Shown here piece after piece: positions 1-6,598 of a stretch of 8,344 bases of DNA. A program made the position numbers and the translations under genes. The notes beneath the pieces are model-generated. The model had not been told where the DNA came from. It saw only the letters and a program-made list of their open reading frames with translations, and searched no databases. The stretch comes from Thermoplasmata archaeon (GTDB lineage: Archaea; Thermoplasmatota; Thermoplasmata; Lutacidiplasmatales; UBA184), in NCBI GenBank assembly GCA_013044425.1, contig JABEUK010000045.1, forward strand, positions 1 through 8,344, written 5' to 3'. Every line of letters starts with the position of its first letter. Positions within the stretch are counted from its first letter, which is position 1.

Positions 1-855
1 GAACGAGCGGAGCTGGCGGAAGCTCCAAGAGAGGTGTCGTCGCCGCTGGGAGCGCCGAACCGTGGTCCGCTCGCGGATGCCCCCGAGGTCTTCGAGGGCG
101 ACCGCACGCTTCGTGTCTTCGGCTCGCGCGACGATACTCTTGGAGATGCAATGGTTGGTCTGGCGGCGGAAGTGGGCCTCGCGTCGCCGGGTCCGTTGAA
201 GGTGCCGGCGGGCACTCGGGGTCCCCGACCGTTGGAGGTCGGCCCGAAGGCGATCCGCTCGGACCCGGACACGGTCGATGGACTCCGAGGCGTAGGTCTT
301 CCCATCGGAGTCGGCGGCGATATTCACCACCCCGAGGTCCACTCCGAGCGCCCCGACGGGGTCGTAGGGTGTGGCTTCGGGTGCCTCGACCACGACGGCC
401 AGATAGAATGTCTTGTCCCGGTAGATAAGGTCGGCCTGCCCTCGGCGCGGGCGCTCCACGAGTATCGCCCGCTGGTAGTCCCCGAGGCGGATGGGCACGG
501 TCGCTCGTCCGTCGAGGGTCAGGATGGATGCAGCGTCGAGGGACTTGAAGGAGAGTATCCGCTGGTCGTAGGGGACGGCGCCGCGAGAGCGGAAGGTCGG
601 TTTCTTGGTGCGGTCGCGCTTGTACGCTTCGACTACCTTGGCGATGGCCCGGACCGCCATCTGGGCGGAGAGGCTGAACTGTTCGCGGACCTGACGGTAG
701 AGCATCCGCTGGAGGAGTACCTTGCTCACGCATTTCTCCCGGAACGCCACGTCCGCAATGGTCGAGCAGGCCGCGTTGACCCGCTCCATCGTCTGGAGCA
801 GACGGGTGTGGTCCACCGGCGACGGGTCGAGGCGGAGCATCAGGGTCTGGAGCAT
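1..855 (-). CDS. tnpB: IS200/IS605-family TnpB (RuvC-like RNA-guided nuclease), C-terminus off the window
   Basis: Reading the minus strand from ATG at 855 gives 285 uninterrupted codons up to the window edge. The N-terminus has the usual TnpB opening (MLQTLMLRLDPSP, then a helical region with NAAC at residues 27-30). The RuvC-I motif GVDLGVVNIA puts the catalytic Asp at residue 173, and the RuvC-II motif ALEDLGGIRERT puts the Glu at residue 255. An Arg-rich helix precedes RuvC-II, and QRRRHLSWSFRQL follows it, as in the family. TnpB is usually about 370-420 residues, so the zinc finger and RuvC-III Asp should lie to the left. The gene is open with no frameshift in the visible part. ATG 855 is preferred over an in-frame ATG 81 bases upstream, because the family N-terminus begins here and the upstream codons cover the TATA box and hairpin. 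No tnpA is seen, so this may be a solitary tnpB element. TnpB is an RNA-guided DNA nuclease that acts in transposon maintenance. Confidence 0.9.
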   Translation of the reverse strand, partial: MLQTLMLRLDPSPVDHTRLLQTMERVNAACSTIADVAFREKCVSKVLLQRMLYRQVREQFSLSAQMAVRAIAKVVEAYKRDRTKKPTFRSRGAVPYDQRILSFKSLDAASILTLDGRATVPIRLGDYQRAILVERPRRGQADLIYRDKTFYLAVVVEAPEATPYDPVGALGVDLGVVNIAADSDGKTYASESIDRVRVRADRLRADLQRSGTPSARRHLQRTRRREAHFRRQTNHCISKSIVARAEDTKRAVALEDLGGIRERTTVRRSQRRRHLSWSFRQLRSF

Positions 856-876
856 CGGCAGATGGAGGCATGGAAT

Positions 877-885
877 CCATATAAG
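877..885 (-). promoter_or_regulatory. TATA box of tnpB, leaderless-type
   Basis: The minus strand reads CTTATATGG, an A/T-rich island in GC-rich DNA that matches an archaeal TATA box. Its centre is about 26 bp upstream of the tnpB ATG at 855. Transcription would therefore begin at or next to the start codon, giving a leaderless mRNA. This is inferred from spacing only. Confidence 0.6.
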
Positions 886-899
886 TGTCGCGGATTCCT

Positions 900-917
900 C
901 CCCCAACAAGTTGGGGG
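900..917. repeat. Subterminal hairpin of the tnpB element
   Basis: The sequence CCCCCAACAAGTTGGGGG is a perfect inverted repeat: a 7-bp stem (900-906 with 911-917) around a 4-base CAAG loop. It lies 45 bp upstream of the tnpB start. IS200/IS605-family ends carry subterminal imperfect palindromes recognised as hairpins by TnpA, so this is probably the left-end hairpin of the element. The element border would be a short way beyond 917, but no target duplication is expected for this family and the exact border cannot be read. Confidence 0.55.
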
Positions 918-1050
918 GCTTCCTCCGCGAGGTCATCGTGAGACCACGAAGTACTCCGTCCGCGTGACGGGCCGCGAATTCCCGCTGATCCTCAAGACGC
1001 TCGCACCCACCCTCTCGAAGTTCCCACCGCCCTCGGGTGACAGGAGTTCG

Positions 1051-1058
1051 TTTGTAGT
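1051..1058 (+). promoter_or_regulatory. Weak TATA-like box for the membrane-protein gene
   Basis: The sequence TTTGTAGT is the only A/T-rich stretch just ahead of the ATG at 1086. Its centre is about 31 bp upstream, which would give a start site a few bases before the ATG. The match is poor. The rest of the stretch 918-1085 shows no gene or clear signal. Confidence 0.25.
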
Positions 1059-1085
1059 CTGCCGCGGTCGGGCCATCACCATCCG

Positions 1086-1610
1086 ATGCAGGCCCCACCC
1101 GCAGGACCGGCCAACGTGACGTCGGCCGAATCCCCCGTTCCCTCTTCGGTCGGGCATCCGATTCTGACCGCCCTCGTTTCCCTCGAGCTCGTGCTCCTTG
1201 GAATCCAGTTCGCTCTCGGAATGTTCCTCAACCTGTTCGTGGCGCTCCCCCCCTTCGGAAGCTACGGCATGATGGGCATGATGTCCGCTTCGGGAATGCC
1301 CGCTCTGATGGCCCACATGATGATCGGGTACGCCCTCGGCGCACTCGCCCTCGTCATTCTCGCAGGGGCGTTGGCGGTCGCGGCCCAGAACCTCCTTCTG
1401 GTCGCTACCACTGCGGCTACCTTCGTCTCGATCCTGGCGGCAGGGATCGGGGGCCTCGCATTTCTGTTCGGAAACCAGAACAACGCGTACTCCTTCCTCA
1501 TGTCGACCGGGTTCCTTTTCGCCTTCACCTTCGCATTCCTCAGTCTTCTGCTGGTGGCAGGATCGGGATCGCGAGAGCCACCGGTCCGCGGCCCACCGAG
1601 ACCGACGTAA
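1086..1610 (+). CDS. Four-helix integral membrane protein with Met-rich segment, function unknown
   Basis: This encodes a 174-residue protein. A Pro/Ala-rich N-terminal tail of about 24 residues is followed by four hydrophobic segments at roughly 26-54, 73-97, 103-128 and 136-159, and a short Arg/Pro-rich C-terminal tail. The stretch from residue 62 to 79, at the end of the first loop and the start of helix 2, holds eight Met and one His (MMGMM...MPALMAHMM). That could suit a soft metal such as Cu(I), but no family signature is recognised. I cannot assign a function. A GTG at 1116 is an in-frame alternative start that would shorten only the tail. The gene sits between the tnpB element and sat on the opposite strand to both, so it is not part of the apr-sat operon. 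Hydrophobicity and clean reading support a real gene; the role is open. Confidence 0.7.
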   Translation: MQAPPAGPANVTSAESPVPSSVGHPILTALVSLELVLLGIQFALGMFLNLFVALPPFGSYGMMGMMSASGMPALMAHMMIGYALGALALVILAGALAVAAQNLLLVATTAATFVSILAAGIGGLAFLFGNQNNAYSFLMSTGFLFAFTFAFLSLLLVAGSGSREPPVRGPPRPT

Positions 1611-1656
1611 GCCTCAGGAATCGCACCCCGACTTCGCTGGGCTCGCGGCAGTTCGT

Positions 1657-1680
1657 ACCCGACCCATGGGCTCGTCGGGT
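1657..1680 (+). terminator. Weak inverted repeat after the membrane-protein gene
   Basis: The arms ACCCGAC (1657-1663) and GTCGGGT (1674-1680) form a 7-bp stem around a 10-base loop, 47 bases after the stop codon. There is no following T-run, so a terminator role is only possible. Apart from this and a short CCTCCGGAGG palindrome at 1786-1795, the 207-base stretch 1611-1817 shows no gene. Confidence 0.2.
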
Positions 1681-1817
1681 GACGGGGCCCGGGGCAGCGT
1701 TCGCTCGCGGCTATGGAGGAACCGGCGCACTCAGGGCTTCAGGTCACTGGGGAGGGTGAACACGTACGGCCATGGAATCGCCCAACCTCCGGAGGCCGCA
1801 CTACCGGGCTCGGATGC

Positions 1818-2984
1818 TCAGTCGGTGAGCAGTACGTCGCCCCGAGATAGGATCCGGGCGACCTCAGGGCGAATGATCTCCGTTGGAAGCGCCTCTCCCT
1901 TGGAGAGGGCCTCCCGGATGCGGGTCTGACTCGCGTCCAGTCGGTGCTCCGGGGAATGCACGCAGGTGCGCGATGTGGCCATCCACCCGCAGACTCGGCA
2001 GAAGAACGTCTCGGCGAACTTCAGGGGCGTGACGCCAATGGGGTACTCGTCGAAGATCCGCTGGCACGCGAACGGGTCGTAGTACTTGCCCACCCCCGCT
2101 TGGTCGCGGCCGACGATGTAGAGCGAGCATCCAAAGTTCTTGCGAACGGTCGCGAGGAACAGTGCGGCCTTCGGTCCTCCATAGCGCATCGAGATGCTGA
2201 GGGCAGAGAGGAGGACCCGGTCCGGCGGGTAGTAGTTGCGAACGAGCTCCTGGTACGCCTCCAGGACCACCTCGGGGCGGTAATCGCCCTTCTTCAGCCG
2301 CCCGAGCACGGGATGGATGAAGAGGCCGTCGACCTCCTCTCGCTCCAGCGTGCATCGTTGGAGGTACTCGTGGGCCGTGTGGGGAACGTTCCGGGTCTGG
2401 TAGGCGGCCACATTCTTCCACCCTCGACGCGCGAACTCTTCTCGGGTCTCGGCGGGGGAAAGTTCGAGGGCGCCCGTGGGGTGGTCGAGGCGTCGCAGGA
2501 GGTCGATGCGTCCGGCCAGGGCCGTCTCGCCCGCCGCGAACACGTCCGCTACGTTCGGGTGGTGGAGATCGGTCGTCGCGTAGACGCCCTCGGCGTATCG
2601 CTTCTTGTCGTATCGGAACTTCTCCTCGATGCGGAGCAACGCGAACAGGCTCCCGGAGGTATCGAGGAGGCCCACTTCGTCCCCGGCTCGGACCTGGTCC
2701 ACGACGGCGATGTTCTCCGCGCCCGCGGGCGCGAGCAGGATCGGGATCGTCCACGGGAGCCCGTTGGGGAGACGGTTGGAGGACAGGATCGACTCGAGCG
2801 CCGCGCTGTCCTGGAATCCTTCGAGCGGAGAGTACGCTCCGACGCCGATCTTCTCGGCGTCGTAGACCTGGTCGATGAACGGGGAGATCTTCAGCAGGTC
2901 GCCGACCTCGGATTCGCGTCGGGTCCGTTCCGAATGAGAGACCCGACGGTCGACCAGTCGACCACCGTGAGGCGGCGGGATCAT
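1818..2984 (-). CDS. sat: ATP sulfurylase (sulfate adenylyltransferase)
   Basis: Sat interconverts ATP + sulfate and APS + pyrophosphate in the cytoplasm. The 388-residue length fits prokaryotic homomeric Sat. The N-terminus MIPPPHGGRLVDR is typical of the family. The nucleotide site QTRNVPHTAHE supplies Q196-T-R-N199 and the HxxH pair H202/H205, and SMRYGGPKAA lies at 265-274. The C-terminal zinc-binding-like CRVCG (C329, C332) with C341 and H347 is also typical. Three usually conserved His are replaced in the 276-297 segment: FHA reads FLA (L277), CTHF reads CSLY (L288) and GRDHAG reads GRDQAG (Q295). QTRN, HxxH and R293 are intact, so an active enzyme is likely but not certain. ATG 2984 has GGTGAG just upstream. 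The gene lies 85 bases after the phosphatase gene in the same direction, and a TATA-like box may give it its own start site. Only the three His positions make the catalytic state uncertain. Confidence 0.95.
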   Translation of the reverse strand: MIPPPHGGRLVDRRVSHSERTRRESEVGDLLKISPFIDQVYDAEKIGVGAYSPLEGFQDSAALESILSSNRLPNGLPWTIPILLAPAGAENIAVVDQVRAGDEVGLLDTSGSLFALLRIEEKFRYDKKRYAEGVYATTDLHHPNVADVFAAGETALAGRIDLLRRLDHPTGALELSPAETREEFARRGWKNVAAYQTRNVPHTAHEYLQRCTLEREEVDGLFIHPVLGRLKKGDYRPEVVLEAYQELVRNYYPPDRVLLSALSISMRYGGPKAALFLATVRKNFGCSLYIVGRDQAGVGKYYDPFACQRIFDEYPIGVTPLKFAETFFCRVCGWMATSRTCVHSPEHRLDASQTRIREALSKGEALPTEIIRPEVARILSRGDVLLTD

Positions 2985-3014
2985 GCGCTCACCAAGGGCC
3001 GGGGAGGGTCCGGG

Positions 3015-3021
3015 ATATTAG
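3015..3021 (-). promoter_or_regulatory. Possible TATA box of sat
   Basis: The minus strand reads CTAATAT within TCTAATATCCC. Its centre is about 34 bp upstream of the sat ATG (2984), predicting a start site near 2992 and a leader of about 8 bases that would hold the GGTGAG ribosome-binding site. The box is short but stands out in GC-rich DNA. Confidence 0.4.
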
Positions 3022-3026
3022 ACTCT

Positions 3027-3040
3027 ACCCGCCGGCGGGT
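3027..3040. repeat. 14-bp perfect palindrome upstream of sat TATA box
   Basis: ACCCGCCGGCGGGT is identical on both strands and lies 6 bp upstream of the possible sat TATA box, where archaeal activators or the BRE region act. It may be a regulator site or part of the end of the phosphatase transcript. GC-only palindromes of this size can arise by chance in such DNA. Confidence 0.3.
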
Positions 3041-3069
3041 CCGACCGTGGTCTCCGGAGGCCTTCCTCA

Positions 3070-4047
3070 TCATGGCTCCGGGAGGGGATCCGGTGCGTGC
3101 GATCCCCGCGTTCCTTCCTCGATCGTGTACGGACGCCACGAACCGTTCACGAGCCGCCGCACGGTCAGGTCCCGCGTCGAGCGAACGGGCCGCTTCGCCG
3201 GGATCTCGGCCATGAGGATCCCCTGGTGGCCGAACCTCTGGAAAAGGTCCGACGTATGGATCGTCAGGAGCCGACCGCCGTGCATCGAGCGACCGAGATG
3301 GACGGGGGCATGGCCCTTGATCATCACCTGCCAGCCGTTCGTCCGTAGGAACCCTTCGAGCTCCTGGGCCGTGTAGGCGAACCCCACACCCCGATCCTCG
3401 TAATCCTCGATCGGATCGCTCCACAAGAGTCCCTCGAGGACCGCGGCATCCACGGGTACGGAACGCCCGAGATCCCATCGATGGGGCGGGGGGATGCCCC
3501 CGTGCGCGAGGAAGACCCCGTTCTCCGAGACGGCGGCCGCCGGAAGCCGGTCGCAGAGATCGAGACACCGCGAGTAGATCGCGAGCGCCTCGCCGCGAGG
3601 AACCTCGCGGCGCAGCTCCTTGAGAAACGTCATCACCGGAACGGGGAACCGGCGCGGAGCCTCGTGATTGCCCCTCAGGAGGATCACCTCGTGGGGGGCT
3701 CGGGCGGCCCAGGCGAGCAGGAACGCGAGATTCCAGACCGATCCGCCCGGGAGGCTGGTCGGTTCCGGCTCGGACCGCGTGGCTCGATCGATGTAGTCGC
3801 CGAGTCCGACGAAGCGCTGAGGTGGGTCGTGGGCCCGGGCGTAGCGCACGGCCCGTTCCACGGAGGCGTAGTCGCCGTGGCTGTCCCCGATCACCTGGAT
3901 CGGGCGGTCGGACGGCAACCGGACCAGTGACGCACCGTCCGAGCCGCGCAACGCCTCTTCCACCGCGTCGAGAAAGGCGTGGAAGTCGGCGACCGGCCGG
4001 CCCTGGAGGTGGCACGGGTCGTTGGATACCGACTCGACGAGGTCCAC
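3070..4047 (-). CDS. PPP-family Ser/Thr phosphatase-like metallophosphatase
   Basis: This encodes 325 residues with all metal and catalytic motifs of the PPP (PP1/PP2A/ApaH-type) family in order: GDSHGD at 54-59, GDYIDRA at 83-89, RGNHE at 125-129, AHGG at 181-184 and KGHAP at 244-248. The dinuclear metal centre is therefore intact. The second motif ends in Ala instead of the usual Gly. The family removes phosphate from phosphoproteins, or in ApaH cleaves diadenosine tetraphosphate. RGNHE is shared by these groups, so the substrate cannot be fixed. The frame stays open far upstream inside aprA, so the start had to be chosen. GTG 4047 was taken because AGGAAGAG lies about 8 bases ahead of it and it falls 56 bases after the aprA stop. 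A later GTG is possible. It sits between aprA and sat in the same direction with no visible promoter of its own, so it is probably co-transcribed with aprBA. No signal peptide or membrane helix is seen, so the protein should be cytoplasmic. Confidence 0.88.
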   Translation of the reverse strand: MDLVESVSNDPCHLQGRPVADFHAFLDAVEEALRGSDGASLVRLPSDRPIQVIGDSHGDYASVERAVRYARAHDPPQRFVGLGDYIDRATRSEPEPTSLPGGSVWNLAFLLAWAARAPHEVILLRGNHEAPRRFPVPVMTFLKELRREVPRGEALAIYSRCLDLCDRLPAAAVSENGVFLAHGGIPPPHRWDLGRSVPVDAAVLEGLLWSDPIEDYEDRGVGFAYTAQELEGFLRTNGWQVMIKGHAPVHLGRSMHGGRLLTIHTSDLFQRFGHQGILMAEIPAKRPVRSTRDLTVRRLVNGSWRPYTIEEGTRGSHAPDPLPEP

Positions 4048-4103
4048 GGAGATCTCTTCCTGTTGCTCCGCGAGAACGAGGTCGATCCGGCGGTGATGGT
4101 CGG

Positions 4104-5942
4104 CTAGAAGAGCGCGCGGTAGGGCCGGGTGAAGACCTTCCACTCGCCCGACGCCGGCTCGTAGACCGAATTCACGAAGCAGTGCCAGTTCTGGTCGTCG
4201 ACATGGGGGTAATCGGCGCGGTAGTAGTAACCGGGCCAGCGCGTTTCCTTCCGGAAGAGGGTGTGTCGGACCACGGCCTCGGCCGTCCAGAGCCGGTGGT
4301 TGAGCTCCCAGACGCGTTGGAGCTGGTGGAGGTCCTTCGCCGCCATGGACCCTAGGTCCACCCGTAGCCGACCGAGATGCTCCAGTGCCCGGTTCAAGAG
4401 ATGTTCGTTCGTGGTGTAGTTGGCGCTCACACCCCCGGCGTACTCGTCCATGATCTTTTCGAGGCGGTTGAGCCCCTGGTCGGGGAACAGGTAGTCCGGG
4501 CTGACGGTCCCGGTCGTGACGTTCCCCTTCTTCGCCTCGTACCGTTCCATCGGAGCGTAGACCGTCGAGCGGAACTTCGCGATCGTCGTCTCCGATACGC
4601 TCGGGGGTTCTGGATGATCTTGGAGGAAGGCGACCGCGGCCTTCGCGGCGAGTCGGCCCTCGGTGTACGACCCGCTCGAGAATTTGTGCGCCGAACCTCC
4701 CACGGTGTCGCCCGCCCCGAACAGGCCCTGGATCGTGGTCATGCGGTTGTAGCCCCAGGAGTACTCCCCGAGCGCGACGTCCTTCGGGCCGCTCGTCCAC
4801 GCGCCCGCGCAGACGGCGTGCGAACCCATCACGTACGGCTCGGAAAGAATCAGCTCGGAGGGAACCTTCGTCGGCTCGATCCCCTGGGAGGCCCAGGTGA
4901 CCGCCTGACCGATCGTCATGTTGAGGAAATCCTCCCAACCGATGGCTTCTTTCTCGGGAGTGTCCAGGACCCGCTCGGTGTGCAGGAGAATCGGTCCCTT
5001 GCCTTCGAGGATCTCCTGGAGCATCAGATGATTGCGCAGACAGGTCGGCATCGGCTTCGCGTCCGCGTAGGCGCCGACGCGGGTGCGCAGTTCGGGAAGT
5101 CGGGCCGACTCGAAGTGTTCCCCGGCGGCGTTGGTCGCCACCGCCTTCAGCATCAGGAACCACGCTCCCACGGGGCCGTAGCCGTCCTTGAAGCGCGTCA
5201 CCACCAGACGATTCTCCATCTGGGTCATCTCGGCACCCATCTGGATCAGGAGCGCGTAGGCCGATCCGCTCGCCCAGGGAGGGTACCACGTCCGTCCGGC
5301 ACCCTCACCGGCGGACCGGGGACGGTAGATGTGCGACGCCCCGGCGGCCGCCACGATCACCGCCTTGGCTCGGAACACGTAGAACGAGCCGTCGCGCACG
5401 TTGATCCCGATGGCGCCCGCCACCCGCTTCGGGTCGTTCGCGTCCGGCAGGAGGTGCGTCACCACGATCCGCTCGTAGATCTCGGAAGCGGCCTTGCGCG
5501 CCGCCTCGGCGACGATCGGTTTGTACGACTCCCCGTGGATCATGACCTGCCAGCGGCCCTCGCGGACGTACTTACCCGTCTGGGGATCGGTGAAGATCGG
5601 CAGCCCCCACTCCTCGAACATGTGCACCGTCGAGTCGACGTGCCGGGCCATGTCGTAGACGAGGTCCTCTCGGGAGAGTCCCATCAGGTCGTTGCGGACG
5701 TACCGGACGAAATCCTCGGGCTGGTTCTCGTTCCAGCGCATCCCCATGTAGCAATTGATCGCCGAGAGCCCTTGGGCGACCGCCCCGCTGCGCTCGATCG
5801 CAGCCTTCTCGGCGACGACGATCTTGAGCCCGCGGCCCCAGTACCGGGCCTCGTACGCCGCCCCGCAGCCGGCGAATCCTCCGCCGATGATCAGGATGTC
5901 GCAGTCCACGATGTGGGTGGCAAAAGAGGAAGGATCGCCCAT
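4104..5942 (-). CDS. aprA: Adenylylsulfate (APS) reductase alpha subunit, FAD-binding
   Basis: AprA is the flavin subunit of the cytoplasmic AprAB complex. It reduces APS to AMP + sulfite, or runs in reverse in sulfur oxidisers. The 612-residue length fits the family. The Rossmann FAD motif DCDILIIGGGFAGCGAAYEA starts near residue 14. Further family motifs follow: INCYMG (Asn63), MIHGESYKP (Glu138), RTWYPPWASG (Trp219), VVTRFKDGYGPVG (Arg250), GSHAVCAGAW (His375) and YNRMTTIQGLFGAGD near 398-412. By motif, Asn63, Arg250 and His375 correspond to the substrate-site Asn74, Arg265 and His398 of Archaeoglobus fulgidus AprA. The C-terminal region (WELNHRLWTAEAV, PGYYYRADYPHVDD) is also typical. ATG 5942 is chosen because GGAGG lies 8 bases upstream and the ordinary AprA N-terminus follows; an in-frame upstream ATG would read into aprB. 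The gene starts 19 bases after the aprB stop, the conserved aprBA order. The TAG stop is 56 bases before the phosphatase gene. Nothing looks broken. Confidence 0.97.
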   Translation of the reverse strand: MGDPSSFATHIVDCDILIIGGGFAGCGAAYEARYWGRGLKIVVAEKAAIERSGAVAQGLSAINCYMGMRWNENQPEDFVRYVRNDLMGLSREDLVYDMARHVDSTVHMFEEWGLPIFTDPQTGKYVREGRWQVMIHGESYKPIVAEAARKAASEIYERIVVTHLLPDANDPKRVAGAIGINVRDGSFYVFRAKAVIVAAAGASHIYRPRSAGEGAGRTWYPPWASGSAYALLIQMGAEMTQMENRLVVTRFKDGYGPVGAWFLMLKAVATNAAGEHFESARLPELRTRVGAYADAKPMPTCLRNHLMLQEILEGKGPILLHTERVLDTPEKEAIGWEDFLNMTIGQAVTWASQGIEPTKVPSELILSEPYVMGSHAVCAGAWTSGPKDVALGEYSWGYNRMTTIQGLFGAGDTVGGSAHKFSSGSYTEGRLAAKAAVAFLQDHPEPPSVSETTIAKFRSTVYAPMERYEAKKGNVTTGTVSPDYLFPDQGLNRLEKIMDEYAGGVSANYTTNEHLLNRALEHLGRLRVDLGSMAAKDLHQLQRVWELNHRLWTAEAVVRHTLFRKETRWPGYYYRADYPHVDDQNWHCFVNSVYEPASGEWKVFTRPYRALF

Positions 5943-5948
5943 GATCGT

Positions 5949-5956
5949 CCCCTCCC
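5949..5956 (-). promoter_or_regulatory. Strong Shine-Dalgarno site of aprA
   Basis: The minus strand reads GGGAGGGG, with its GGAGG core 8 bases before the ATG at 5942. It decides the aprA start and fits translation from an internal position of an aprBA message, unlike aprB, which has no clear site. Confidence 0.75.
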
Positions 5957-5961
5957 GATGG

Positions 5962-6411
5962 TCAGGCCCCCGCGCTCGCGGGTCGGGGAAGCGTAGGCAG
6001 CGCATCGACGGCTAGGTACTCGGGCTCGAAGGAGAGCAATTCGCTCCGGAGCGCCTCGACCGGAGGCTCGGGAGCCTCCTGCGGCGCGCGGATCGAACCC
6101 CAGGGGGTCGTACGGATCGGGAAGATGAACTCCTTGGTGTCCCCATTGAGCATCCGGATCTTCCACTGGATCCGATCCAGGGTTCGCGTCGGGACGACAC
6201 TGTGGCCGAGCGGGGCGAAGTCCGCATACCCGCGGATGTCGATCGCCGCCTCGGGGCAGGACTTCACGCAGCAGTAGCATTCCCAGCACATCGGCGGTTC
6301 GATGTTGTAGGCCCTTCCTTGGACCGGGTCGATGTGCATGATGTCGCTCGGGCAGATCTTGACGCATTCCATGCAGCCTTTGCATTTGTCCGTCAGCACG
6401 TACGTAGGCAT
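5962..6411 (-). CDS. aprB: Adenylylsulfate (APS) reductase beta subunit, two [4Fe-4S] clusters
   Basis: AprB is the electron-transfer subunit that passes electrons from the outside donor to the FAD in AprA. Its 149 residues match the family. Two cluster motifs are complete: C10-KG-C13-ME-C16-VKI-C20-P, and C42-WE-C45-YC-C48-VKS-C52-P. A conserved middle follows (FAPLGHSVVPTRTLDRIQWKIRMLNG, 65-90), then FIFPIRTTPWGS (95-106) and a Pro/Glu-rich C-terminal tail of the kind that wraps around AprA. ATG 6411 (MPTYVLTDKCKGC) is preferred over a GTG at 6483 in the same frame. The longer form adds 24 Arg-rich residues absent from the family and would begin upstream of the predicted start site. No good Shine-Dalgarno site lies ahead of it. 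It is first in the aprB-aprA-phosphatase-sat run, and its promoter overlaps an inverted repeat. Confidence 0.96.
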   Translation of the reverse strand: MPTYVLTDKCKGCMECVKICPSDIMHIDPVQGRAYNIEPPMCWECYCCVKSCPEAAIDIRGYADFAPLGHSVVPTRTLDRIQWKIRMLNGDTKEFIFPIRTTPWGSIRAPQEAPEPPVEALRSELLSFEPEYLAVDALPTLPRPASAGA

Positions 6412-6475
6412 GGTTCGATCCGAGGGGCCCTCGCCGCGACGGGCCCTTGCGGAACCCGCGACCGCGGAGATCTCC

Positions 6476-6498
6476 CGGACCACCGATTCGGTGGTCCG
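6476..6498. promoter_or_regulatory. Perfect inverted repeat between TATA box and start site of aprBA: candidate operator
   Basis: The arms CGGACCACCG (6476-6485) and CGGTGGTCCG (6489-6498) are exact reverse complements around the 3-base spacer ATT. The repeat abuts the TATA box (6499-6506) and ends at the predicted start site near 6476. That is where archaeal repressors commonly block RNA polymerase. It could instead be a hairpin at the very 5' end of the transcript if the start site lies further upstream. Confidence 0.55.
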
Positions 6499-6506
6499 TT
6501 AAAATA
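6499..6506 (-). promoter_or_regulatory. TATA box of aprB-aprA
   Basis: The minus strand reads TATTTTAA, preceded by CGAAGG as a possible BRE. It is among the most A/T-rich stretches of the window. A start site 26 bp downstream falls at about 6476, giving a leader of about 65 bases before the aprB ATG at 6411. Confidence 0.6.
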
Positions 6507-6598
6507 CCTTCGACATTTGTCCAATCATTGCAAAACCCTCGTTGGTCACGGACGCATCCGCCGCAGATCCCGAGAGGACCGCGCCGCCCCGGAAATCG

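Noticed and set aside
34..1119. Plus-strand ORF of 361 codons
   Set aside because: It is antisense to tnpB, which shows RuvC motifs in the opposite direction. Long shadow frames are expected in GC-rich DNA.
1611..1817. Possible small gene or RNA in the gap between the membrane-protein gene and sat
   Set aside because: No tRNA-like fold, ribosome site with a plausible ORF, or strong structure was found by eye.
1944..3215. Plus-strand ORF of 423 codons
   Set aside because: It lies antisense to sat, whose motifs are clear, and its Arg/Asp/Val-rich translation has no recognisable fold.
2981..4015. Minus-strand ORF of 344 codons overlapping the phosphatase
   Set aside because: It is an out-of-frame shadow of the phosphatase gene, Arg/Pro/Gly-rich and without motifs.
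4048..5289. Long N-terminal extension of the phosphatase frame inside aprA
   Set aside because: The frame is open by GC bias, but the residues upstream are Arg/Gly/Pro-rich with no fold and overlap aprA. The phosphatase start was set at GTG 4047.
4377..5996. Plus-strand ORF of 539 codons
   Set aside because: It is antisense to aprA, which has full family motifs. The translation is Arg/His/Val-rich and looks like a mirror frame.
6412..6483. GTG-started N-terminal extension of aprB
   Set aside because: The extra 24 residues are not part of the family and would begin upstream of the predicted transcription start.
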